A stretch of 64,000 bases of DNA from Planctomycetota bacterium (GTDB lineage Bacteria; Planctomycetota; PUPC01; JACPCR01), in NCBI GenBank assembly GCA_027625095.1, contig JAQBXN010000024.1, forward strand, positions 1-64,000, read 5' to 3'. The notes below the pieces were generated by a model. It had not been told where the DNA came from. It made no database searches and saw only the letters and a program-made list of their open reading frames with translations. Below are positions 35,119 to 44,845 of this stretch, one piece after another. A program made the translations under genes and the position numbers. Every line of letters starts with the position of its first letter. Within the stretch, counting starts at the first letter, position 1.

Positions 35119-38100
35119 ATGCATCTGATATTTCTCGTCATTGGCACTCTGATTTCAGCGGAAACTCTGGAAATCGCTGGGATCCCATTCCAGGTCATTG
35201 GAGAGGCGACACACGAGAATTACGTTTTCTCGATCTCGTTAGCTGCACCGTCAAGAAAGGCGGAGCTTATATTCGCCTCCACTGGGGCCAGTGATTACTA
35301 CAGCTTCACATTGGCAAACGGAAATGCCAGTCTGGAGTTTGTTCAGAGTGGAAAACGAGTTCTCCTGGATCAGCGGTCAATGCAGATCGCTGACGAATCG
35401 ACCATGGAGATTCGGAGGCAGCCACATTCGTTGTCTGTGCTGGTAGACGGGCACTACGCCGCCTGGGCCATTCACACCGGTTTATTCCAAGGAAATTTGC
35501 TGACCAAAGCCGGCGGAGTCAAAGACATTCGAAAGGTCCGATATCAACCGCTCTCGCCCATCATCTTTCACGACGATTTCATGGGAACAGATGAGAACGT
35601 TAAGGATCTCGGCGATTGGCACACCGCTCTCGGCCAATGGCAGCGCCACTCAATCCTCGAACAAGTGCGCGAACGAAAATTCGCGAACGTCCGCCCGGGA
35701 GTGCAACCCGAAGCGCAGAAAAGCGCCAATCCATTTTCCCTGTCCAGTCTCACCGCGGAGAGTTCTCTGATTACTGTGGGGCATCGGTTCTGGGAAGATT
35801 ATCGAACCGAAGTATCCGCCAGTACTGATGGCGGGGAAATCGGGTTGGTGGCCGGTTACCGAGGGCCGGACAATTACTTTCTACTGCGCTACGCTTTACA
35901 ACTTGACATGCGGCATCCGGGCAAGGTCGAACTAATTCGGAGGTCTCCAAAGGGTGAAGAAGTGCTGGGCACTCGGTACTTGGAAGGACGCTCCGGCAAT
36001 TGGTATCGGCTTCAACTGGCCATCAGGGGCGGACGGATTCTAGCGGGTATCGACGATACGGCGCTCTTTGCTCTTGAAAGGTCAGACGCAGCGGGTGGTA
36101 AAGTTGGCCTCTACTCGTCAAGCGCTCGCGCCTATTTCGATGATTTTCTCGTGGAGTCAGATGCCTCAATAATACTTGATACAAAGAAGCTCCTTGAATC
36201 CTGCACGCGCGCTGTAAACGGAGAGTGGAAAATAGTTAAAGAACAGGACCGTTGGATTCTTGAAGGTACCAATGCAGCACGGAACCTCGTTCAGTCATGG
36301 CCGGGCGGCAACTGCGAATTAAGTGTTCAGGCTGTTGGATTGACTGACGCGGTGGGCATCCAGATTGGAGATTCAATTCTCAATCTAAGTACAAATGCCG
36401 AGGGAAAGCTGAGGTCACCGGAGGCTAGTCAGGAAGTCCACGCAAGTCTGCAGCCAGGACGATGGCACAGACTATTTCTGAATCACGAAAAAGACGGTCT
36501 GAAAATCTTTTTCGATGGCCGACTTGTATCACGACGAGTGTCCGCACAAAAAGGTGAACTAACTCTGAACAGCTACGGGAATTGCCGGTTCCGTGATCTG
36601 ACTATTTTCGGAAGGTTCGAGCGCGATATTGAGAAGGAGGTTCGGCACTCCATTTTTTCACAGGATCCCTACATGGCAGGCTGGGCATCGCCGAGGTGGG
36701 AATGGTGGCCCGTGGGCGAATCACAAAGTCGTCGGCTGCCTGCTACCTACATTTATAAGGGAGACATTTACGGCGACTTCAGCGTCCGCATGCCGATCGT
36801 TGGTGATGCAACTTATTTCTTTGGCGATGATGCAACTGAACCCGGCGAGGGATATGAACTCAAAATTGCGACGAACACTGATGATAAATCGTGCAAGCTG
36901 GAGCTCTACCGCAAGAAGCATCTGTTGGCACAGGCCGAGCGAAAAGTCACGCCGGAGACACAAGAAATAATTTTCGGTCGTCAGCCCGAAACCATCTGGG
37001 GGAATTTGGAATTAAATGTCGCCGGAAACCTGATTTGGGCCACCTTGAATAATGAAGAATTGATATCTGTAAATGAGCCAGCCGCGTTGAAAGGAGTCAC
37101 GCTCGGCACAATTCTCACCAGCCACACAGACTTTGCCCTGGTGCGCGTGTACCGGGAACAGGTCAAAGACTATATGTTCGAATTGGCCCCCTCAGACTGG
37201 GAGAGAGTCGGGACATGGGAGGTCATCAACCGGTTTTCCTGCGACCCCAGATGGTCGCACATGAACGGGCGCAGCAGGGGCCTCGCCGCTTTGTGGAACA
37301 AGTATGAATTTGAAGGTGATTTCACTATTGAGTGTTTTGCAGGCATGCGTATGCGTCAGGAGCTGAAAGAGGGCGCAGGGGGGATTTATCCCCGGGTAGG
37401 CGATATCAATCTGTCATTTTGTGCGGACGGTCAGAACATGTTCAGCGGATACGCGCTGGTGTTGGCCGCTTGGGATCCATACTGGTCAGAAAAATCTTCT
37501 TTCATTTATCGAGAGAACAAAATCGTGGCTGAGACGGAGCGTGAACTTATCCCACGCGTTCGTGACGGGATGCCTCGGGCTCGAGCGATAAAAGTTCCCT
37601 GGGATCCAGGCGGACGACCAGTGCACGGGGCATGGTATTTCCTGAAGCTCCGGCACCGCGGAAACCGTTATGAGTTCTTCTTTGATAATGTAAAGGTGAT
37701 GTCTTTTGAGGACGAAGAACCTCTCCCCGGTAAACGCCTCGCACTTTGGACACAAAACAACAGCATCGTTGTAGCGCGGGCAAAAATCTCTTATGAGAAA
37801 GCAAATATGGCAAGTGCGTTGGTATCCGATACTTCCTTTCTCGATTTCTCCGCTATTAAGGATACGACCCAGTCATATCCGCTGGAGATTACGTCAAAAT
37901 CTCACCCGTATCTTGAACAGACTTTTGATGAGGACTTTGCTGGCTGGAGTGTCTCCGATTCGGAACAGGGCCCGCTTCTTTTCATTGACAAAAAAGTCAA
38001 GTCCAAAGGCAGTGGCAGTTTGAAATTAGTGAACAAACACCCTGGCGGCGATATAGGCGTCGTTGCACCAGTTCAGGAATCGGATGTTTCTAAAATCGTG

Positions 38101-41100
38101 GATTTGAGCTTTGACTACCGTATTCCTCCGGATGTTTTGGTAAACCTCTACTTTCGCCTGAAAGACAAAGAAGGTTTTTATTTTGTCCGTCTGACCGGGT
38201 CCGACAGGACGGGTGCGAGGGAGCGTCAGGTGGGTGATTTTAATGCTGTAGCAGATGGAAGTTGGCATTCAGCACGAATCAATTTGGGTCTGGCGATGAA
38301 GGAACAATTTCCGGAGGATGCACAACTCATGCTGCACTCCATGAGCCTGGGCCAGTTACATGAGGGTTACCTCCAGGCCGGGTTGGGCGGGAACAAGGCT
38401 GGAGCGATCTACCATATTGACAACTTTCGCCTGGAGGCAGCGGGAGGCCCGGATCTGGATCTGACAGCACAAACCGAGTCAAAGGATGCAGTCGAACTCT
38501 GCTACATCCTTGATGATAAACCGAACACCGATCCCGTTATTGCTGAAGGAAGCTCTAAATCTCCTCCCAGCAACACTCGGGCCTTCAGCAGGAACGCTGA
38601 AGGCCTCGCTGACTACAAAACCTGGAGCGCTCACCAAAAAGATCTCCAACCCGGCAGTTGGTTCTTTCATGCCTCGGTGAAAACCCTGGATGGACAATGG
38701 AAACCGCCGATTCATTACCCCGTGCACGTCACCGAGCCGCTCGAAGTTTTGCGAGTCGAACCGGAGGATGGAGCGAAATGGGGTGGAGGAGAAGTTAAAG
38801 TATTTTTTGAAACAGGTTCCATCATCGATCCTCTGCTCTCTACAGTTCGAGTTGCTGTGAATCGGCAGAAACTCACTGCCAAAAATCTTAATTACGATGC
38901 GCGTAATCGTGTGCTCAGCTTTGATCTCAAGAACACCAGTATCAGCATGAAAGAGGGCGAAAGAGCATTTCTTGAAATCAGTTTCGCCGATACGCTGTTG
39001 CCCGCGGATGCTCGGAACCCGACTAAATGGTGGCGGAGATCTGCAACAAAGGACCAAGCAGGTAAAGAGCTGTACAGGAACTTCAACCCTACATATTTTT
39101 TTGATCCTGCCCTTGATAAAACACCGCCTTCACTGGTGCGCGTTGAGGCACGGATACTTGATGAGGATTTTGAAGAAGGTATGGGAAAGATCCTCCCTTA
39201 TGTTGAGAGGGGGATTACTCTTAAAAGGCAGAAAGAGGCAGACCGGCAATTTCTGAACCTCATAAATGAACAGCTAGCTGGTTATTCCGGCATTCTGCTT
39301 CATCGAGGGCAATTTAATCTGGGGCAATATCCTTTTCTCAGTTTCGATTATCGGACCGATGGAAATCTGAAAGCTGATTTTCAGTTTCAGACACGTGGTG
39401 GAAACCAATATCTTGGATTCACAGACCGCGACGAAGGTCTTGAATTCACCGGCAGCATTGATGTTGTTAAGGACAATCAATGGCATCGAGCGGAAGTGGA
39501 TCTCAGGGAAGTTGTCGGCATCTACCTCAAGAGCTACGACCCGAATGTGAGCATTGTTTCCCAATTCTTGCTCGGTGATTTCGGGCACCGAGGAAATGTT
39601 CCGGGTGCACATTTGCAACTGGATAATTTGTCTCTCGTACAGGCAGTCAGTTCAAATGGCGGCTTGAAGCTCCGCTGGGGTGCTGAAGATATCAGTGGCA
39701 TTGCGGGCTACAGTTATTCCTGGAGCAAAGATGTTTCAGAGGAACCGGACACGAGGATTGATTCCACTGAGGGGCATGATTCATTCGATAATTTGCCGGA
39801 AGGCGACCTGTACTTCCATATTTGTGCTCAGGACACTACCGGCAACTGGGGGCGGGCCGCCCATATTCGATATCTGGTAGACAACACGCCTCCCAGGCTG
39901 CAAGAGGTCTATCCGGCGGCTGGCAGCAAGGCTGCCAGTTCAGAGATCAGGCTTCACTTTCAGGAAGCCGGCTCCGGCATCGACCCGCAGTCAATTCAAC
40001 TGAAGTTGAACGGTATGCGCGTCCCTCTGAATTCAAACTACACTGAATTTGATGTGAAGACCGGGGTGTTGACCTACGACTGGGCCGGGGCGGGCTTGTT
40101 CGCTGATCCTGCCGACAAAAGCACACTCAAATTTGAACTTGAGCCGGTAAAGGATTTCGCAGGGAACGCGTCTGAGCCAATGTCCTGGAGTTGGGTGTTG
40201 GATTATAAGGAAGACAAGGATGGCCCGACCGACGTTACCCTCACTGGCGAGGGCGACCTTGTGCAGTCATTCACAAGCTTTACCAGTGATTTCGGCGGAT
40301 GGCAGTCCTTTGGCAAAACTGGGGCGAAAATCTCCATGACCCGGGATGAGGAACGCCAGGATAACTGCCTGAAGGTTACCATCGCCGATACCTGGGACGA
40401 TTCCGGAGTGTACCTCCAGTTGATGAAGAGTCTCCCGGTTGTCCCGAATCCGATCGTTGCGTTCGATTATAAATTTCCGGCGGGACTGAAAATTATCCTG
40501 CGCGTTCATGCCAACGGTCAGTTCCGATGTATCTCGTTAACTCAGGACCCTGACGGTTATGACAAGATCGGCGAGATTCCGGGCATAGTTGCGGACGGCA
40601 GGTGGCACCGCGCCATGTTCAATCTTCTTGATATTCTGAAAAAGGCCGATCCCGAGACCGAGAACCACACTGTTGGCCAGTTTGCGTTTGGCAATTGGAG
40701 CAATTTCTGGAACCCAAAAGGTACTGAATACTACATTGATAATTTCATCCTGATCGGCAGTGGCACACCAGAGCCGAGATTCAACATTCGTGCCCGTGAT
40801 CCATCGGGTATTGCAGGCATGGCCTGGATTTTGGATTCCTCGTCTACTGCATTGCCGGTTCAGAAGAGTCAGCCCACGGGGGGGAATGTGCAATTGCCGG
40901 TGACAGACCAGGCGGGCCTTCGATTCTTCAGCATGCGAGCCCTGGATAACGCCGGGAACTGGGGGCCTGCTTTTCGTTATCCTTTCTATACAGAAGCAGT
41001 ATTTCATTCGAATGAACCTGATGGATTTGAGGCCGATTCCGCCTGGACAGCGGAGGCCGAGGAAAATCTGGACCTGCAGCCGAAGCTTCGGTCGATCCCC

Positions 41101-41493
41101 TCCGCCGGCGGCGGCAAGGTACTAGCCGTATCGCACCAATTCGTAAGCAAGAAAAATCGTGAGCTAATGCTCACTCTGAAGAAGGAAGTTCATCTGGGAA
41201 GAGGCAAACGCCTTTCGTTCCATCTGTTTCATCTGGGAAAGGAGGTGACTTGTAGACTGGTTCTTCGCACATCAGGCCGGACGCTCGTTTCTCGGCCGGA
41301 ATCCATTCCAGGTGGCCAATGGCAGGCCCCAGTAAGTTTTGAACTTGGCGGAAGTCGATTTACAACGCAGGGAGAAAGCGGCAGATACGCTTCGGAGATC
41401 GGTAATACGGAAGCTATCAAAGAGATACATTTGAAATTTGATTGGCCTGACACGGAGGCTGACTTTCTTGTCGATGCCTTCCACATCAAGTGA
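35119..41493 (+). CDS. Giant secreted multidomain protein (LamG/DUF1080-like and Ig-like)
   Basis: 2124 residues. Signal peptide HLIFLVIGTLISAE at the N-terminus. The first 900 residues contain several LamG/3-keto-disaccharide-hydrolase-like beta modules (blocks such as YFLLRYALQ, NWYRLQLAI, GKVGLYSSSARAYFDDF). Then three copies of a module of about 190 residues (near 932, 1349 and 1712), each with FDYR/K text, WHxA and then xIDNF or xLDNL: WHSARINL with YHIDNFRL, WHRAEVDL with LQLDNLSL, WHRAMFNL with YYIDNFIL. Ig-like blocks follow each, with DNTPP, GSGIDP and phrases like DTTGNWG. Probably outer-surface carbohydrate binding. No sorting signal is recognised. The rhomboid-like gene is divergent. 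Confidence 0.75.
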   Translation: MHLIFLVIGTLISAETLEIAGIPFQVIGEATHENYVFSISLAAPSRKAELIFASTGASDYYSFTLANGNASLEFVQSGKRVLLDQRSMQIADESTMEIRRQPHSLSVLVDGHYAAWAIHTGLFQGNLLTKAGGVKDIRKVRYQPLSPIIFHDDFMGTDENVKDLGDWHTALGQWQRHSILEQVRERKFANVRPGVQPEAQKSANPFSLSSLTAESSLITVGHRFWEDYRTEVSASTDGGEIGLVAGYRGPDNYFLLRYALQLDMRHPGKVELIRRSPKGEEVLGTRYLEGRSGNWYRLQLAIRGGRILAGIDDTALFALERSDAAGGKVGLYSSSARAYFDDFLVESDASIILDTKKLLESCTRAVNGEWKIVKEQDRWILEGTNAARNLVQSWPGGNCELSVQAVGLTDAVGIQIGDSILNLSTNAEGKLRSPEASQEVHASLQPGRWHRLFLNHEKDGLKIFFDGRLVSRRVSAQKGELTLNSYGNCRFRDLTIFGRFERDIEKEVRHSIFSQDPYMAGWASPRWEWWPVGESQSRRLPATYIYKGDIYGDFSVRMPIVGDATYFFGDDATEPGEGYELKIATNTDDKSCKLELYRKKHLLAQAERKVTPETQEIIFGRQPETIWGNLELNVAGNLIWATLNNEELISVNEPAALKGVTLGTILTSHTDFALVRVYREQVKDYMFELAPSDWERVGTWEVINRFSCDPRWSHMNGRSRGLAALWNKYEFEGDFTIECFAGMRMRQELKEGAGGIYPRVGDINLSFCADGQNMFSGYALVLAAWDPYWSEKSSFIYRENKIVAETERELIPRVRDGMPRARAIKVPWDPGGRPVHGAWYFLKLRHRGNRYEFFFDNVKVMSFEDEEPLPGKRLALWTQNNSIVVARAKISYEKANMASALVSDTSFLDFSAIKDTTQSYPLEITSKSHPYLEQTFDEDFAGWSVSDSEQGPLLFIDKKVKSKGSGSLKLVNKHPGGDIGVVAPVQESDVSKIVDLSFDYRIPPDVLVNLYFRLKDKEGFYFVRLTGSDRTGARERQVGDFNAVADGSWHSARINLGLAMKEQFPEDAQLMLHSMSLGQLHEGYLQAGLGGNKAGAIYHIDNFRLEAAGGPDLDLTAQTESKDAVELCYILDDKPNTDPVIAEGSSKSPPSNTRAFSRNAEGLADYKTWSAHQKDLQPGSWFFHASVKTLDGQWKPPIHYPVHVTEPLEVLRVEPEDGAKWGGGEVKVFFETGSIIDPLLSTVRVAVNRQKLTAKNLNYDARNRVLSFDLKNTSISMKEGERAFLEISFADTLLPADARNPTKWWRRSATKDQAGKELYRNFNPTYFFDPALDKTPPSLVRVEARILDEDFEEGMGKILPYVERGITLKRQKEADRQFLNLINEQLAGYSGILLHRGQFNLGQYPFLSFDYRTDGNLKADFQFQTRGGNQYLGFTDRDEGLEFTGSIDVVKDNQWHRAEVDLREVVGIYLKSYDPNVSIVSQFLLGDFGHRGNVPGAHLQLDNLSLVQAVSSNGGLKLRWGAEDISGIAGYSYSWSKDVSEEPDTRIDSTEGHDSFDNLPEGDLYFHICAQDTTGNWGRAAHIRYLVDNTPPRLQEVYPAAGSKAASSEIRLHFQEAGSGIDPQSIQLKLNGMRVPLNSNYTEFDVKTGVLTYDWAGAGLFADPADKSTLKFELEPVKDFAGNASEPMSWSWVLDYKEDKDGPTDVTLTGEGDLVQSFTSFTSDFGGWQSFGKTGAKISMTRDEERQDNCLKVTIADTWDDSGVYLQLMKSLPVVPNPIVAFDYKFPAGLKIILRVHANGQFRCISLTQDPDGYDKIGEIPGIVADGRWHRAMFNLLDILKKADPETENHTVGQFAFGNWSNFWNPKGTEYYIDNFILIGSGTPEPRFNIRARDPSGIAGMAWILDSSSTALPVQKSQPTGGNVQLPVTDQAGLRFFSMRALDNAGNWGPAFRYPFYTEAVFHSNEPDGFEADSAWTAEAEENLDLQPKLRSIPSAGGGKVLAVSHQFVSKKNRELMLTLKKEVHLGRGKRLSFHLFHLGKEVTCRLVLRTSGRTLVSRPESIPGGQWQAPVSFELGGSRFTTQGESGRYASEIGNTEAIKEIHLKFDWPDTEADFLVDAFHIK

Positions 41494-41574
41494 GGTGGTG
41501 AATCCCTTGCGCGCCAGAATGAAATCCAGTACATAGCCCCTACCTAAATTTGCGACAAAAATCGGGAGCATGGC

Positions 41575-41721
41575 ATGCCTGACGATCTTTTTTCATCCGC
41601 ACAGCGATTCTGCAAAGACCTTGTTAACGGCTAGAATCCCGAAGAGCCCTTCGGCAAGCTTCTGCATGAGGCGCGCGGCGATTCAACGCTCTCTTCCAGG
41701 CTTCTTGAAAAACCTGCCGAG
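41575..41721 (+). pseudogene. N-terminal part of the NHLP/STAS gene, cut by UAG
   Basis: ATG 41575 is preceded by CGGGAGCATGGC, a good ribosome site, and encodes MPDDLFSSAQRFCKDLVNG, then TAG at 41632-41634, then NPEEPFGKLLHEARGD and onward without frame change into the annotated gene from GTG 41722. The part after the TAG is plainly coding, because it forms the first half of a domain repeated downstream. No ATG, GTG or TTG lies between the TAG and 41722 in this frame. Either a nonsense mutation, a sequencing error, or initiation or readthrough by another route is needed. Confidence 0.7.
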
Positions 41722-42417
41722 GTGATGGGCGAAGCAGGCATTGAATTGCCGGATGGCGTGACAGTGGCTTTCAAGCAACTGTCAAACTCCGAGATAATCG
41801 TCGTGCTTCCAGAGCCCGGAAAGAGCATTTTCATCTCCTCGGAATTCAAGGTGAACCCTCTGAAGAAATTGATCGGAGAAGCTCAGGGGGACAGTTCGCT
41901 CCGTGAACAACTCTTGACCTCCCCTGGGGAAGCTTTGACTCGGGCCGGCCTGGAGGTTTCCAAGGACGCCAATATTACCTTCATCGAGAATACGGCAGGA
42001 AAATTCACCATTGTTTTTCCCGCACCTGAGAGCGCCGAGCGAACCGAAAAAGTGAAAGCGCTCGGTCAAGGGATTGTCAGGGACGCCGGGAATCAGCTCA
42101 CCATTGAGTGGGTCAGGCCGGATTTCATGCGCGTAAATGGCACGGTGGATTCCGAGACTGCAGCAAGCCTGAGAGTCGAACTGGAAAAGCCAGACTTTGA
42201 TGTAGATCTCGATCTTAGCGGCATCAAATTCTTCAGTTCACAGGGCATCGGTATGCTGGTCCGCACCGAGAAACGGCTCGTTGCAATCGGATGCCGTCTT
42301 CGCCTTCTCAACGTTCCAGAAGTGCTCATGAACGTTCTGAAGATTTTCAGACTGCTCGCGGTATTGGAAATTGAGAACCACACGGACGGCGACCTCATGC
42401 AGGCATATCGTTTTTAA
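41722..42417 (+). CDS. STAS protein with two NHLP (RiPP leader)-like domains
   Basis: Annotated from GTG (231 residues), but coding sequence extends upstream to 41575. Two tandem copies of a nitrile-hydratase-type leader-like domain: copy 1 runs from KLLHEARGDSTLSS through RLLEKPAEVMGEAGIELPDGV to VVLPEP; copy 2 from LIGEAQGDSSLREQ through LLTSPGEALTRAGLE to IVFPAP. They match each other and the known NHLP pattern LLxDPxxALxxxGIxLPxGVxVxxxExT. The C-terminal 100 residues are a STAS domain with VDLDLSGIKFFSSQGIGML and LRLLNVPEVLMNVLKIF, an anti-sigma-antagonist type. No RiPP-modification genes are near. A GG-type leader cleavage site is not evident, so the NHLP domains probably have been reused as protein-interaction modules. 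Confidence 0.75.
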   Translation: MMGEAGIELPDGVTVAFKQLSNSEIIVVLPEPGKSIFISSEFKVNPLKKLIGEAQGDSSLREQLLTSPGEALTRAGLEVSKDANITFIENTAGKFTIVFPAPESAERTEKVKALGQGIVRDAGNQLTIEWVRPDFMRVNGTVDSETAASLRVELEKPDFDVDLDLSGIKFFSSQGIGMLVRTEKRLVAIGCRLRLLNVPEVLMNVLKIFRLLAVLEIENHTDGDLMQAYRF

Positions 42418-42495
42418 GGACTGTTCACCTTGCCTTACAGCAGGGTGTAGCCTTTTTCCGATATTAATAGAGGTCGCTGTTTACACACTCTCGCC

Positions 42496-43710
42496 TTACA
42501 CATCGAGCCTCTCCATTACCCATCGGAATTCCTGCTCCAGGCTGCCAATCAATGTGCCGCCGCATAATTCTTCGCGGACCTCTTCGGGGATGACCAGCCA
42601 GGTGTAGGTTTCAATCTCGAGATGGCGGGTGCTTGCGTTTGCGTTCAGGTGGTCTATCGCTGCCTCGAGTTGCGGTCGCGTGGTGTGCATATTGGGAAGC
42701 TTTTCCAGAAATATGGGGACGTGAAAGTGGCAGCGCCACTCCGGGTAGGCCTTCCATTTTTCAAGCACTTCAGGAGAGAACTCATCAAGGTCGCGGAGCG
42801 TCACTCGCTGATCGTTGTCCATCGCAACAACCTGGTGGAGGTAACGCTCTTCGTCGAACGAAAGCAGTTCACGGATGCCTTCCGGATTGTGCGCCGGCTC
42901 AGGGATCGACAGGGCGCAGGACAGATGCATCTTGGCTATTGGGATGCCTTCTGACAGAAGCGTGGAAAGTGATTCTCCGAGGTCTTCGAATTCCACGGCC
43001 TGATGGCAGCAGTCGTAGCAGAGGCCGAGGTAGCGTCTGAGCAGGCTTTCGGATTCATCGGCACTGATGCCAAGATCCTGGCTCAGGGTCTTCTTTCCAA
43101 ATCGATAGATGTATTCATTAAACAGGTGAATGGATTCCGAGGTGCGCTCAAGCGTCGTCCAGGGTTCGGGCTCGATACCGAGCTGAATGAGTTTGCCGGT
43201 TTCGTCCTCGACGCGTTTCAGGTGCGCGGCGACTTTGGCCATGCTGGCCGCGATGTTCTTGAACACTTCTTCACCATGCTTTGTCGGGCGAAAAGCCCCG
43301 GACAATGTACTGATGCTTCCGGTCTCGCCTTCGGGCAGAAGGCTGGCGAGGACATCCGCGACCCGGCAAGTGTGGTCGATGCGTTCCTGTTCGGTCCAGT
43401 CGGGCAGGTAGACCTTTTCCTTCACGCGACTGGAGTGAAAATCTCCATAAGGGAATGCGTTTATTGTGAACAGGAAAAAGCCATTCGCAGATAGGAATTC
43501 TTTGAAGCTCGCCAATCGTACCGGATCTTCATGCAGCGTTCTGGCGGCCTCGGCGGCCATCCAGATGCCGAGCCCCATTTCCTGTTCCGGGAACAACCGC
43601 TTTTTTAAAGGAAGCGTGAAGTCTTCCAGAGACGATTGCATCTGGTCGAGTTTTTCTGAAGGGTGGACGTTCGTGCAGTAGCTGAGCCTGAAGTTGTTTA
43701 ACCGGGGCAC
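42496..43710 (-). CDS. eboE: Metabolite traffic protein EboE
   Basis: A 404-residue TIM-barrel protein of the xylose-isomerase-like EboE family. Landmarks: LSYCTNVHPSE at the N-terminus, FPEQEMGLGIWMAA, TINAFPYGDFHSSRVKEKVY, and GSISTLSGAF. In other bacteria eboE belongs to a conserved ebo cluster implicated in export or traffic of a metabolite; here no other ebo gene is present. It starts with GTG, 8 bases after the Gfo/Idh stop, and is the last gene of a three-gene set (SDR, Gfo/Idh, eboE) on the minus strand. Metal-ligand residues cannot be listed with certainty. Confidence 0.85.
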   Translation of the reverse strand: MPRLNNFRLSYCTNVHPSEKLDQMQSSLEDFTLPLKKRLFPEQEMGLGIWMAAEAARTLHEDPVRLASFKEFLSANGFFLFTINAFPYGDFHSSRVKEKVYLPDWTEQERIDHTCRVADVLASLLPEGETGSISTLSGAFRPTKHGEEVFKNIAASMAKVAAHLKRVEDETGKLIQLGIEPEPWTTLERTSESIHLFNEYIYRFGKKTLSQDLGISADESESLLRRYLGLCYDCCHQAVEFEDLGESLSTLLSEGIPIAKMHLSCALSIPEPAHNPEGIRELLSFDEERYLHQVVAMDNDQRVTLRDLDEFSPEVLEKWKAYPEWRCHFHVPIFLEKLPNMHTTRPQLEAAIDHLNANASTRHLEIETYTWLVIPEEVREELCGGTLIGSLEQEFRWVMERLDV

Positions 43711-43718
43711 TGGGTCGG

Positions 43719-44756
43719 TTACTCCAGTTCGCTCAACTTTACCGGCCTGCCTTCCGCTGCCGAAAGGTCGGCGGCAAACACTACTCGATGTGATTCAAGA
43801 GCAGTATCAAAATCGGTCAGCGGCATGACTGAATCGCCGTTTATGCTTTCCACAAACGCCTGAAACTGCGGCTGGTAAGGATGGTCGGAGACGTCACCTG
43901 AATCGATGAGCGTTGTTTCGAGGGTGCTCCATTTATCTTTGACCATGCCGTTGAGCTTGTGCGAGTAAAAACGGTTGTCGAGCATGCTGCCCTGGCTGCC
44001 AACCAGGTGGGAATGGAAGTAGTAAGGCTGCAGGCAATCAATAGATGAGGTGCATTTACCAAGAGCCCCGTTTGTGAATTTGAGGATGCTTACGCTGGTG
44101 GTCGCGTATTCGTAAGGCTCAAAGATCTCACTCTTGGACTTAGTCTCATAGCTGGTCACTTCTTCTACCTTGCTCCCCATACACATGAGGAGGCAGTCCA
44201 GCGCATGACAGCCAGCGGTCAGCAGAGAACTACCGCCGAAATCCTTTTTGATGTTCCACTCATACTGGCCATACCAGGGCCCGATGCCGTGGTAGTAATC
44301 GATCTCACCGAAATGGATTTCGCCCAGAAGGCCTTCATCAATGACAGACTTGACGAGCTGGAAGTGTTTACTGAAACGCACCTCAAAGCAGACGCACGCC
44401 TTAACGCCAGCCTCATTGATGGCGGCCTGTATGGCCTTGGCGTCCTCCCAGGTGATGCAGATAGGCTTTTCGATAATCAAATGTTTGCCGGCCCTGGCCG
44501 CAGCAATCGCCTGCTCCGCATGCAGTGGGTGCGGCGTACAGATATCAATTACGTGAATATCAGGATTCGCGAGCATCTCATCGAAGTCGGTGTATGCCTT
44601 GAGCGGCATCCCATACTTCGCAGCGAGCGCGGCCTCGTCATGCTCGCGGCGGGAACAGATCGCCGTGACGTTGGCGCCTTTCACGTTCTTAATGGTTTCG
44701 ATATGCGCCCCTGCAACCCAGCCAAGACCAACGATACCTATGTTTATGTCGCCCAT
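43719..44756 (-). CDS. Gfo/Idh/MocA family oxidoreductase
   Basis: 345 residues. N-terminal Rossmann motif [18 protein letters not shown] in [13 protein letters not shown] near 96, and the second-domain text [15 protein letters not shown], where the histidine occupies the usual catalytic region. Likely a NAD(P)-dependent sugar or inositol dehydrogenase. The ribosome site CGGAGGAAAT precedes ATG well. Directly upstream of it, a heptamer hairpin separates it from the SDR gene; eboE follows after 8 bases. The cluster suggests a sugar or polyol oxidation route, with unknown substrate. Confidence 0.9.
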   Translation of the reverse strand: MGDINIGIVGLGWVAGAHIETIKNVKGANVTAICSRREHDEAALAAKYGMPLKAYTDFDEMLANPDIHVIDICTPHPLHAEQAIAAARAGKHLIIEKPICITWEDAKAIQAAINEAGVKACVCFEVRFSKHFQLVKSVIDEGLLGEIHFGEIDYYHGIGPWYGQYEWNIKKDFGGSSLLTAGCHALDCLLMCMGSKVEEVTSYETKSKSEIFEPYEYATTSVSILKFTNGALGKCTSSIDCLQPYYFHSHLVGSQGSMLDNRFYSHKLNGMVKDKWSTLETTLIDSGDVSDHPYQPQFQAFVESINGDSVMPLTDFDTALESHRVVFAADLSAAEGRPVKLSELE

Positions 44757-44766
44757 GATTTCCTCC

Positions 44767-44845
44767 GAGAGTAATGGTTAATGGTTGTTGGTTGATGGTT
44801 AATCCTGACAGAATCAATGGCAGCGGCTTTCAACCATCAACCATT
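44767..44845. repeat. Inverted heptamer arrays between SDR and Gfo/Idh genes
   Basis: One array (about 44770-44804) reads, in gene direction, TTAACCA, TCAACCA, ACAACCA, TTAACCA, TTACTCT. Facing it, at 44830-44845, is the complementary AATGGTT, GATGGTT. The two can form a stem over a loop of about 25 bases. The stop codon of the upstream SDR gene (TGA) lies inside the second array, so the repeat also supplies the C-terminal codons Asn-Gly. Confidence 0.8.
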
